Shown one piece after another: positions 1 to 7,846 of a stretch of 12,670 nucleotides of DNA (its first letter is position 1; the number at the start of each line of letters is the position of its first letter). The stretch is taken from assembly GCA_003024985.2 (NCBI GenBank), contig PXIH01S0001077.1; one strand, 5' to 3'. The stretch is from Euperipatoides rowelli. Taxonomy: Eukaryota > Onychophora > Udeonychophora > Euonychophora > Peripatopsidae. Position numbers and translations under genes: made by a program. Below the pieces are notes generated by a model. It was not told the DNA's origin. It ran no database searches and was given only the letters and a program-made list of their open reading frames with translations.

Positions 1-237
1 TTCATAAAATACAATATAAAGTTTGAATAAAACAAATAATTTTCTTCATTCCATATTTACTAACAGAAATATGAACAAAGTACTGTAAATAACAGCTTTG
101 GATAGCTATTGGCCAGTGGCGATTGGATTACTAGTGTTATAGATAGGGAGTTAATGAAGATAGGCATTTATGAACATTGTTAAGGGGTAAGTAGAGGGTT
201 GGTTGGAGGGTGAGGGTAAATTAGGGGAATACAACTT

Positions 238-784
238 GGGTTTAGAAAAGATAGAAATTTTAGTGACTGCTTGTTTATAGTTTCACAGTTAATAGAAAGG
301 AATTTAATGAGGATATGGGGTTATGAGGTTTTTAGATCTAAGGAAAACTTATGATAATGTGAATAGAGAAATGTGGGATATTTTGGAAGAAATGGGAATG
401 GATAAAAGATGGGTGAATATTTAAGGGTGTATGAGGATAATAGATTTATTTTGCAATGGGAAGATGTTTGTTCTAATGGAATGAGATATGGAAAAGGTTT
501 AAGGCAGGATTGTCCCTTATCGGCGATTTTGTTCAAGATGTATTTAGATAGGAATTTAATGAAGACGGGGTTGGGTTGAAGGGGGGGAGGAGATTACCGG
601 ATTTATCATTTGACAGTGCTATTCATAGAAAATAAAATGATATGCAGGAACTATTAGCTACATATAGCAGGGTGAAGGGAGGGTTAGATGTAGAGTTTAG
701 TAAAGATAAAAAAATATGATAAACTCTAGTGAGGGAAGAGAATGGAAATGAAATATGGAATTAGAAGAGGTTAAGAGATATGAG
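238..784 (+). pseudogene. LINE reverse transcriptase domain, frameshifted
   Basis: RT fingers and palm blocks are readable across three frames. GFRKDRN followed by LFIVSQLIE lies in one frame at 238-330. FLDLRKTYDNVNRE, the palm block that carries the first catalytic Asp, lies in a second frame at about 329-421. A third block at 421-576 contains GLRQDCPLSAILF at 496-534, matching the conserved GxRQGCPLSPxLF motif. The position of the catalytic (F/Y)ADD box, at 609-620 in yet another frame, reads F-D-S-A, so the catalytic Asp pair is destroyed. The intact family enzyme copies element RNA at a nicked target in the nucleus. This copy cannot do so. Confidence 0.85.
777..784. repeat. Left 8-bp target-site duplication of hAT element 1
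   Basis: GATATGAG stands immediately left of the hAT terminus and is repeated exactly at 1057-1064. Eight base pairs is the typical target duplication of hAT transposases. Confidence 0.9.
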
Positions 785-1056
785 CAGGGGTGTATGAATT
801 CAAGGAGCCTGGGAGCCATGGCTCCTGAAAAAAATTATTAATTTTAATNTTTAATGACTTTCACCAATAACATCAGTATAATAAAGTTTATCTAAAAATT
901 AAATACATAAGTTACAAATAGTTTTTCTTGCTTTATCAATAATTGTTACCAAGCATGTGCACCCCCCCCCCCCCTTTTTTACTTTTGCCACTTCTTACCT
1001 GGCTCCTAACAATTTTTGCCTGGCTCCTGAACTTTTGGAAGATTTGTACACCCCTG
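785..1056. mobile_element. Non-autonomous hAT element (MITE), 272 bp
   Basis: The left end CAGGGGTGTATGAAT and the inverted right end CAGGGGTGTACAAAT match perfectly for 10 bp and at 13 of 15 positions. CAGGGGTG is a common hAT terminus. Perfect 8-bp duplications flank it. GGAGCC/GGCTCC motifs recur just inside both ends (804, 812, 820, 1001, 1022), as in hAT subterminal binding regions. There is no transposase ORF. A 13-C then 6-T tract sits at 962-980 and a single N at 849, so the exact length may be off by some bases. Its insertion interrupts the RT reading region of LINE A, so it arrived later. Confidence 0.9.
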
Positions 1057-1064
1057 GATATGAG
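1057..1064. repeat. Right 8-bp target-site duplication of hAT element 1
   Basis: GATATGAG, identical to 777-784. LINE-like sequence resumes in it and continues to the right. Confidence 0.9.
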
Positions 1065-1529
1065 TATTTGAAGATGATGATTAATAAAGAAAAAAATATT
1101 TAGGCAATTTGGAAATGAAATTAAGCAATAAGATAAAGAGAAATAAAGCCAGAAGATATAGCGTGTATGAGTTTTAGTAAATTTGACGAAGGTGGAAGTC
1201 TGTGGTGGTACCGGGGATGATGTTATGATGATGATGGTGATAAACGAGAAATTGAAGAGGGATATGGATAGGGCAAATTGAGATGGAAAGGTTAGCTTTA
1301 GGGGTTCATAGTTTTATAGCGATAAAGGCTATACAGAGGGGTATGGGATGAAGTTTGTTTGAAAGCTAAAGCTAAACTGATAAGATTTGGGAGGATGAAA
1401 TTGATGGGTAATAAATGGGTATTTAGAGACAGTATGATGAGAATAAAGAAATCTAAATGGCATAGAGGATAGTGTATTTAGCTAAGAAAATGGGTGAGGA
1501 AAAGTTAAGTATTTATTTGGGAAGGGTAG
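1065..1529 (+). pseudogene. LINE A connecting region after RT, heavily decayed
   Basis: Purine-rich sequence between the RT blocks and the C-terminal block of LINE A. It begins with a YEYL-like reading directly after the hAT element, which fits the region shortly after the catalytic box in LINE RTs. No long open frame remains, and it is assigned mainly by position and composition. Confidence 0.55.
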
Positions 1530-1907
1530 ATGAGAATTATTGGGGACATGGATTATGTGAAATGGAGTAGGATATTGGATGAATTAATAAATGAAAATGG
1601 GGTGAGGTTAAGTGGAGAGAGGGTATGTAGAAAGAAAATGCTAGAATTATATAAAAATAAATTAGATATAAGGGGAAGCTCTATTATGGCAATGATATTT
1701 CAAGCAAGAGCAGGCAGCAATAGAACTAGGGATAGGTTAAAATATTTTGGAACAGGAAAAAAATGTAGATTGTTTAAGAATGTGGATGAAAGTTTAAACT
1801 TAATGTGTGTATTACTGAGAGTCTTCGAAGAGCTTAATGTAGAAAGGAATAGGATTTTTGAAGGTGAGAGTTATTTAATGGAGGAGTGGAAAAGGAGAGG
1901 TTTTTAA
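1530..1907 (+). pseudogene. LINE A ORF2 C-terminal fragment with degenerate zinc knuckle
   Basis: The longest open piece of LINE A (125 codons) is basic and rich in Lys, Arg, Glu and Asn. ARAGS near residue 58, then KKCRLF and later CVLLRV, resemble the end of LINE ORF2 proteins, where a run of the type ARxGS...CxxC...HxLxxC forms a putative nucleic-acid-binding knuckle. Here only the first Cys is in place; the second is Phe and the following His/Cys positions are changed, so the knuckle is probably lost. The ATG is simply the first in the frame and is not a real start. Flanking sequence is LINE on both sides, so this is not an independent gene. Confidence 0.65.
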
Positions 1908-2004
1908 AAGGTGGTTGGGTTTTGATGGGGAGTGAAATGGATTGGGTAGATTAAGGGACTTTTAGTGGAATAAGAAAGGAGGATTGGTATAGAGAGATCT
2001 GGCT

Positions 2005-2075
2005 AACAAATAAATGACTCCGGAGATAAGGAGTATCCAGGACTCCATCATATTGTATTGGCATTGGAGATATAA
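2005..2075 (+). other. Probable 3' untranslated tail of LINE A
   Basis: A non-coding stretch after the last LINE reading. It is less purine-rich than its surroundings and contains GACTCCGGAGATAAGG and CAGGACTCCATC. Its position between the ORF2 end and the next LINE's first ORF suggests the 3' end of LINE A, followed by an A-rich run. Confidence 0.4.
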
Positions 2076-2094
2076 GTAGTAAAAATAATTATAA

Positions 2095-3066
2095 AAATTA
2101 AAAGATTGTAAGGATAAGGTAAAGGAGCTGGAAATGAAGGTATTTAATATACTGTAAATAAGGAAGTTAAAAATATAATAGAAAGGACGAATGTTAATAA
2201 CTAAAAAGGAAATAAATAAAAATGTGTAAGGATAAGGAAGGTGGAAATAATGATCTAATTTTGATAAAGAAAAAATGGAGAAATTGAAAAGGATAAGGAA
2301 AAATTTAGAGGGATGTGGAATGTGTTAAACATAATATAAAAGTTGTGAAAAGGGGAAGACTATAAGGAAAAGGGAGTTTTTGGANGAGATTGACTTTAAT
2401 ATAGATATATGGAGAAGAGATTAATGTAGGAGGATAGTAAGGAACTGGATATTTGGATGAAACGGAGTGAAGATTTGAGAGGATTTGGAATGAATAGGTT
2501 ATTGAAAAGGAGGGATTTGATTGTTAAGGATAGGGAGGTGTTAATAATAGCTAGAGGAAAGAATAAGGATATGTAAGATATATTTAAATAATAGGGGAAG
2601 TTAAGAAAAGTAAAAAGGTCAAATGTAGATAGCTGATTTATGTATTAGGTGGGTTGGGATATTTGGGGACAAGAAGATAGCTAGAACAGATGTAGAGTTG
2701 CATTAAAGGGGGTAGAATAAGGGATATTATCGATACTATAAAAATAAATGTTAGGGGGAGCAAATAATGGTATTGGTAGGGACAAAAGACAGGGATTTTA
2801 AAGGAAAAGGAGATATTAGTGTAGATGAAAGAATGAATTGAATTTAAACAACAAAGAGTGTGCTGATAAAATTTGGATTCTGGGTATTTACCTATATATG
2901 AGGAGGGTATTTTAAATTACAAATTAAGGGAAGTTAATTTAAAAGTGAAAGATATACTGTATGTAAAGAAAATGGGAATAGATTGGGAAAATATATATAT
3001 AAAAAAGATGGAATTCATTTGAATAGAGAGGAAGAAAGGATATTAGGAGAGAGTTTAAACATTTAG
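2095..3066 (+). pseudogene. First ORF of a second LINE (LINE B), esterase-type, decayed
   Basis: Readable pieces in shifting frames are: a charged, coiled-coil-like start (KDKVKELEMKV near 2105), a middle block containing RSEDLRGFGMNRLLKRRD (about 2460-2520), GGRIRDII-like and DTIKINVRG-like pieces near 2710-2755, and a last block at 2947-3063 ending KKDGIHLNREEERILGESLN, then a stop at 3064. The D-G-x-H motif at 3007-3018 matches the C-terminal catalytic Asp-His block of GDSL/SGNH hydrolases, a domain known in ORF1 of CR1-like LINEs. Many stops and one N (2385) make it a pseudogene. An ORF1 lying downstream of LINE A's ORF2 means two separate head-to-tail copies. Confidence 0.65.
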
Positions 3067-3232
3067 TAACATCACTTTCAATTATATTATCAAACTTTTC
3101 ACTTTCACTTCCAACAGCAGCCACAATGGGAATTATAACAAGGTCAATCTTTTCAAGATCAGTTTCTGTTTCTCTTATGATTTCTAAAGCCTCAGAAATT
3201 TGCAAATTCTCTTGGTACCAAGAAAGATTGAG
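3067..3232 (-). other. Unidentified minus-strand reading fragment
   Basis: Read on the minus strand, this stretch gives a clean acidic run (NLQISEALEIIRETETDLEK, then VIIPIVAAVGSESEKFDN) that ends about where LINE B ends. The composition looks like real coding sequence, with acidic and hydrophobic residues well spaced. It faintly recalls the acidic N-termini of piggyBac-type transposases, but no diagnostic motif is present. It could be a transposase exon, a host exon fragment or chance. Confidence 0.25.
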
Positions 3233-3689
3233 GTTCCGTGTTAAAATAAAATACGAGAAAAAATACTACCCTTTAGCCAACAGTACTTTTTAAAGTACAA
3301 TAGTTAATAATTAAAATAAATGTAGGAAAAAAATATGTATTTCCTTTTAAATATCACAGATATGAAGAATGATAACTAATATATAGTATGTTCAATATGA
3401 GTTTTAAATTGATACATTGTTTACTGAATTATAGGACAAAATGTTTAGCATTTGAACCAAAACTCAACTTTCTAAAACAGCTGGACTTGTTACACAGAGA
3501 AAAAAATGGCAATAGTCTGACTTCAAAACAACTATCTAGGTATCCAGATAGTCATTAAAATAAAACCTGCACCAAGATGGGGAGATTTAATAACCAAAAT
3601 ACCACTGTACTTTCTGTAGTACGACGGTCATGGATTAAGCAGTGCACCTCTAATACAGTATTAACAGAATGAACATGGTGGAAAAAGCA
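3233..3689. other. AT-rich stretch, no supported gene
   Basis: Nothing firm is seen here. The part next to the copia RNase H end, from about 3480, may be decayed upstream RNase H sequence, but no conserved motif can be read. Confidence 0.5.
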
Positions 3690-3852
3690 CAAGGTGTCAA
3701 ACAGAACCAAACATAAACATTAAATACTTTTTCCTGAGAGATTGTGTTGACAAAAATTCTGTGTAACTAGTGTATAATCCAATTGAGGATCAAGTCGCTA
3801 TGTTCACAAAACCTTTGGCCAAGGATCTGTTTTGTGTTTATGCTGGGAGTTA
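3690..3852 (+). pseudogene. Ty1/copia RNase H C-terminal end
   Basis: The plus strand reads RTKH, then after a one-base shift NIKYFFLRDCVDKNSV, a stop, and LVYNPIEDQVAMFTKPLAKD up to 3829, ending in a stop at about 3852. RTKHIxIKYHFLRD and the DxFTKPL block are hallmarks of the end of copia-type polyproteins, where RNase H removes element RNA during reverse transcription. At least one frameshift and one internal stop are present. The sequence differs enough from the copia block at 7847-8487 to be another family. No integrase or RT part is recognisable upstream. Confidence 0.8.
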
Positions 3853-3890
3853 AAAAAAAATGTTTGATTAATCCAACATTTCACATTGAT

Positions 3891-3990
3891 GGGAGGGATG
3901 TGTCAAGTATCAACGTGGAATGTGTAAGTGAAGGGGAACACAGGGGGAGGGGAATTTATGTGTTGATATGTAGTCATGTTTTATGAGAAT
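3891..3990 (+). repeat. Candidate polypurine tract and start of copia 3' LTR
   Basis: About 40 bp after the copia stop lies GGGAGGGA (3891-3898), followed by TGTGTCAAGTATC, suiting a polypurine tract next to a 5'-TG LTR start (3899 or 3901). A second purine run, CAGGGGGAGGGGA at 3941-3953, is an alternative tract. The far LTR end was not found. Confidence 0.4.
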
Positions 3991-5380
3991 ATGACTGTAT
4001 TTTGTGTTCATTCTTCTAATATATGAATTTACAGTAACTATATTTTATTTATTTATTTATCAAAATAAGATTTAAGACTTAGGCTTATGCATATCTGAAA
4101 CAAAATCATAAGCAGTTCAAACAACAAAATATACTTACAGTATAACAATATTTCCAAACCAAAAATATAAAATACATTTTCAATAACACTAATATAGTAA
4201 CATAATTTTATACAATTTAAAGCCATCTACTCCACTCCATGAATCACATAATATAAACTTAAAAGTTAAAATACATAGTTCTTTTAACTGTAACTACTAG
4301 TCTCTTTAGACACCTACAAAGGGAAGTCTATTTTTAATGAATAACTCAATTACCATTTGAAAATTACGGTATCTATTTGTAGGCTTAGGTTACTAATGTT
4401 TTAACTTTTAATGGAGTGAATATCATGGGACATTTTAATTTGTGAATATGGAATTGTGGGATACAATAGCATCCTTTTTTTCTTATCTTATGAATGAAGC
4501 CATGTTGGCTAATCTGTAAAGTGTTTTATGCATCATTATTAAAAGTGATACCAGTATATCAAAAGTGGAAATGTGGGCATCATTATTGTTTATTTATGAA
4601 TACCTATGATTATTCAAGGTACTACTGCAGGAGTCTGCAGGTCATGAATGACACTTAGATGAAAGTGTACTAAAATTNTGATAAAAACTTCACAAGTTCA
4701 CAAATATTTTTCTGTAAACTGTCCGTTACTCAGGGCTTGACACCATGACAATGTTGACAAATGCTATCATATCTTTGGAAAATGTCACCCAAGATGCATA
4801 AGCAGTGGCAAATATTTGCCAACCATTTTGTTTATGGTCACAAGTTTAAAGCATATAATAGGCAATTGACTTTTTACCATATTCCCTTCTTGATCCATAA
4901 ATAGTAATAAAATATTTAAAAACGCACGTTTAAGATTTGTTCACACAACATGAGTATTATATAGATCATGTTTTAATACATGTATGATAGTTAAGTAGAA
5001 ATTTTTTGCGAGCAAACAAAAGAGCTGCCACCCATAGGCCTTTTTAGGGAGGTAACCTATTGCCTCCCATTAAAAAAATGAACGATGGGTCGTGTTACTA
5101 CTTAATGTATAACGATTTTGTAACAATTGAAATAGTGAACAGTGTGTAAAATGCTCATTTTTTTTTAGTGATTTATCACTATTATTTTTATAAAGTTATT
5201 GCTACATCTTAAAATGTGGAACAACTACTATATATATTTGTAATTTTTACCAGAGGTAATGTAAGCTGTAAATACAAGGTAAGAGGTGAGTAGAGAAAAA
5301 GGTAGCTTAGCAAATATAACCTGAAAAAATATTATAGTAGACCTTTGATGTTTAATGAGCCAAAAATTAAGCCCCATTTT
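3991..5380. other. Long AT-rich non-coding stretch
   Basis: No gene or TE protein motif is supported on either strand. It holds a short ATTT repeat at 4042-4060, a single N at 4678, and a small hairpin at 5047-5068. It may be part of the first intron of the minus-strand glucose-6-phosphatase gene, whose exon 2 is not visible. Confidence 0.5.
4042..4060. repeat. Short ATTT microsatellite
   Basis: About four and a half ATTT units in an AT-rich context. Confidence 0.8.
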
Positions 5381-5424
5381 TTTTCAGGGTCCCGGGACTG
5401 GAAATCCGGGCGGGGCCCTTTCAT

Positions 5425-5842
5425 ATTTTAATAAGCTTTTTTTATAAGGCCTCCCTGTTCGTGAAGTTAGATAAGCTTTTTTTTTTGGTTGTATGGATGT
5501 TTTGCTTACCTGCAGGCCCCTTGTTCAGGGTGTAGGTGTAGGGTTCCCTTGTATGTGAAATTTTTTTTTGTATGGACATTTAGCTTACCTTTAAACGACC
5601 AGTGGGCCCCTTATCCAGGCTGTAGGAGTGTAGGTCGGCTTGTATGTGAATATTTTTTATTGTATGGACGTTTTGCTTATCTTTGATGGACCTGTGGGCC
5701 CCTTATCCAGACTGTAGGGCCCCTTGTGTATGAAAATTTGATAAGCTTTTTTTTTGGTATGGATGTTTTGCTTACCTTCATTGAGTCTATGGCTCCTTAT
5801 TTGGGCTCACATGGGCCCCTTATCTAGACTTATGGGCCCCCT
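5425..5842. repeat. Tandem repeat (minisatellite-like), about four units of 79-95 bp
   Basis: Four units begin with GTATGGA at 5491, 5570, 5662 and 5757 (spacing 79, 92 and 95). Each continues with a TTTTGCTTACC-like block (TTTAGCTTACC in the second), then GGGCCCCTTATCCAG-type blocks, a TTGTATGTGAA-like block, and often GATAAGCTTTTTTT. Partial units extend left to about 5425. The GGGCCC-rich units stand out from the AT-rich surroundings. Units differ by substitutions and indels, so the array is old or gene-converted poorly. No protein is credible here. Confidence 0.8.
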
Positions 5843-6234
5843 TTCTCATCACCCCTGGTTATAACTATGTACAGTAGTTTCTTATGGAGTTTGTTAATAC
5901 AAGAGGGGCAGGCCTCCTGGCCCTACCACCTCAACCCTTTGTGGGGGGCCGTGCACTGGTTGGCCATTTAAAATAAAGAAGTCATCTGGACCAATTTAAG
6001 AACCATCTTGATTCTCTTTTTAATTACTAATCAATATTTTAAACCTATAATTATGGTATAACAAGGTTTATTTCTTATATACGTACCTATCACATAAATA
6101 ATAATCTCAGATTACTGATCCTTGAGTTTAATCTGTTTATGGTATCTTAATATATTTTAACGAATTTAAAATGTTTCTATGTTGCTTTTTTTTTTTTTTT
6201 TTAAAATTTACATCATTATTTAATAATTACTCAC
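5843..6234 (-). other. Probable start of intron 1 of the glucose-6-phosphatase gene
   Basis: On the minus strand this follows the splice donor GTGAGTAAT at 6234-6226. It contains a 17-T run at 6186-6202 and a GC-richer patch at 5905-5960. No coding motif is seen. Exon 2, which should start with an ILFGxRPYWWV-type block, was not found at lower coordinates. Confidence 0.5.
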
Positions 6235-6452
6235 CATTTCATTATAATATTTAACCAATCGGAGACAGAGGCCAACAATTGTACACGAATTCCAACGCTG
6301 TTATTTAATGAATAAACTAAAGGAAAATATGCCATAAAACTGTTCCTGGGATCTCCGATGTGAGAAATCCATAACAAGATATCATCCCATCCAGCAAACG
6401 ATGATTGGAGCCTTAAAACAGACTCAACTCCAAGTTTGTGCAAAGTGTCCAT
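6235..6452 (-). CDS. G6PC: Glucose-6-phosphatase catalytic subunit, coding exon 1
   Basis: The 72 full codons plus two bases start MDTLHKLGVESVLRLQ, continue through WDDILLWISHIGDPRNSF and YFPLVYSLNNSVGIRV, and end in SVSDWLNIIMKW. The order GDPRN-x2-F, YFPL, VGI(R/K)V and (S/G)DWLN(L/I)(I/V)xKW matches the N-terminus of vertebrate G6PC family proteins, ER-membrane enzymes that release glucose from glucose-6-phosphate. The KW codon is split by a donor (AAATG|GTGAGT) after its second base, as I recall for human exon 1 (c.230). The ATG has a strong context (GCCATGG). The hydrophobic 'YFPLVYSL' part fits the first membrane segment. Which paralogue it is cannot be told. Later exons, carrying the catalytic KxxxxxxRP and SGHA motifs, lie outside or were not recognised. 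Confidence 0.9.
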
Positions 6453-6498
6453 GGCACAATAAATTATTGCAAATATGGGCTAAAAGAAAAAAAATAAA
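6453..6498 (-). other. 5' UTR end and candidate 3' splice site before the G6PC exon
   Basis: On the minus strand a strong pyrimidine tract (TTATTTTTTTTCTTTTAG) ends in AG at 6481-6480, 27 bases before the ATG. The exon could therefore start at 6479, making an upstream non-coding exon likely. The 27 bases are also open in frame, so a longer N-terminus is possible. If so, the promoter is further upstream. Confidence 0.55.
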
Positions 6499-7550
6499 TT
6501 TAATGTACCTTGGTAAATAAATAGACAAAAAATTTACAATTTATAAGTCTAGAGCTACCGTAATGAAGCAGAGTTTAACATAATATGAATACAGTATGGT
6601 ATTGTGGGTAATGATTCTTCACGATACCTTAAGTGGGGAAAATATGTTACAAAGTTATAGCCTACAATAAAATAATGATGCAGAGGTGACGAGCAATAAT
6701 TTTTTAAATATCTGTATTAAATATAAACTATCGGTATTTAATCATTGTAAATCCCTTTAACTCCAAATTAATATTTACTAGCAAATAAGTCCGTTATACA
6801 GGCATCAATCATTTTCTTATTTAAGCCCTTTTTATGTAAGAGAAAACACCACTTAGTTTCTAAAGAGTTCCCGCGACGATCTTTTAAGCTCGTAAAAGAA
6901 AATTTTTTGAATAAGCCCGTTAGATGGCGCTGTTACGATCTTCGGAACACCATATTCCAATTAAGATATAAGATGGGAAACAAATATTTTCTTAAGGCCG
7001 TGGATAGAATGATCGACTTAGAGTCATCATGATATTCTCATTCCCATTTTTTTTTTCTCTTTTCAAAATATTAGAGATGACATTAGCCTATCTAAAAGTA
7101 CAGAAATGTGAAAATTACAGGGGGAGGGGAGTGTCCTCTTCATAAAGTTTGATAAGCTTCTCTTTTTTTTTTTTTGGTTGTTTTGATGTCTTAATGTTCG
7201 TCAACCCCCTTGACAAAAAAAATTAGACCTAGTTACGGTTTAATATTATTTATGGTTTGTACTTGGGATAGAAATAAATACTCCATCAGTTTATTAAGAG
7301 ATTAGAGAAACAATCAATCCAAAAGTCCTTCGTTAGAAACTACTAGCACTATGGCCGACTAGCAGGCACACTTTTTTTTAGGTGCTACTGTCTGCTGATA
7401 ATTATAAGGGTTTTTTCCTTGTCTGAGACCCCCCCCCGGTATTGAGAAGTTTTGCAGCCTATAGATCCGGGCCTGGACTTGAACATTTCAGGTAAGGAAA
7501 AACAAAACCGGCAATAAAAGAATTCCTGACTTTTTTTTTAAGGATGAAAG
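6499..7550. other. Non-coding stretch upstream of the G6PC exon
   Basis: No gene supported. It includes a CTCF-like motif at 6916-6930 and, at 7148-7190, a GATAAGCTT plus T-run plus GGTTGTTTTGATG segment resembling a unit of the 5425-5842 tandem repeat. Expected contents on the minus strand are the upstream non-coding exon and promoter of the G6PC gene, but neither can be pinned. Confidence 0.5.
6916..6930 (+). promoter_or_regulatory. Possible CTCF-like binding site
   Basis: CCCGTTAGATGGCGC fits 12 of 14 positions of the published animal CTCF core (CCASYAGRKGGCRS), with its strongest part, TAGATGGCGC, intact. It lies about 440 bp upstream of the G6PC exon. TAGATGGCGC-type motifs also occur inside invertebrate repeats. 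Confidence 0.25.
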
Positions 7551-7558
7551 GTGTAAAA
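7551..7558. repeat. Left target-site duplication of hAT element 2
   Basis: GTGTAAAA, matching GTATAAAA at 8904-8911 in 7 of 8 positions. Confidence 0.65.
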
Positions 7559-7566
7559 CAGGTGTT

Positions 7567-7613
7567 CCCAACCTATTTGTACTCTAGAGCACATTCTAAA
7601 ATACCGGTAGGGC
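7567..7613. repeat. 47-bp perfect direct repeat, left copy
   Basis: Identical over 47 bases to 8489-8535, and ends exactly at the N at 7614. It is the left terminal region of hAT element 2. Confidence 0.95.
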
Positions 7614-7614
7614 N

Positions 7615-7761
7615 TTAAAATAAAATTAATAAATGAATATTTAAGTCTAATTTTTAATATTAGCCTACTGTTGTTATTAAGTTATTGTTATAACTTTATT
7701 ATAGGGTTAAAATGTTATTATTAATATACTCTTTATCCTCACTATACATTGCATTCTGACA
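7615..7761 (-). repeat. Partial copia 3' LTR (U3 side)
   Basis: Minus-strand sequence starting TGTCAGAATGC right after the polypurine tract. It is AT-rich and stops at the N at 7614 with no CA-3' end or polyadenylation region recognised. Confidence 0.5.
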
Positions 7762-7846
7762 CTCCTCCTCAATGTATAATGTAAGTTCACTCATTACTGT
7801 TGTTGTTTTTCATATACTGTATTATTTGGTAAATGATTATGGTCTA

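Larger units (their letters stand above)
190..2075 (+). mobile_element. Decayed non-LTR retrotransposon (LINE A), 3' half
   Basis: A 5'-truncated LINE copy on the plus strand. Translated in several frames it gives reverse-transcriptase blocks (190-784), a more decayed connecting part (1057-1529), a C-terminal domain that is still open (1530-1907), and a non-coding tail to about 2075. The strand is strikingly purine-rich. A hAT element at 785-1056 splits the RT part. Several frame changes and stops show it is dead. The two edges are approximate, since no target-site duplication for the LINE itself was found. The clade is uncertain: a CR1-like LINE is a reasonable guess because the next LINE fragment carries an esterase-like first ORF. 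Confidence 0.8.

Noticed and set aside
321-536. Open frame on the minus strand
   Set aside because: It is antisense to the LINE reverse transcriptase blocks and is low-complexity; a shadow.
5489-5686. Open frame on the plus strand with repeated Cys/Gly peptides
   Set aside because: It is a translation of the tandem repeat array and has no protein-like features.
1-5842. Exon 2 of the glucose-6-phosphatase gene
   Set aside because: Searched by eye on the minus strand for an ILFGxRPYWWV-type coding block; none seen.
5840-5860. CACCCCTGG as the right end of another hAT element
   Set aside because: No matching CAGGGGTG end or 8-bp duplication was found to its left.
7118-7140. CAGGGGGAGGGGA followed by GTGTCC as a polypurine tract and LTR start
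   Set aside because: The 13-mer also occurs at 3941-3953, but no pol sequence lies upstream here and no LTR can be traced.
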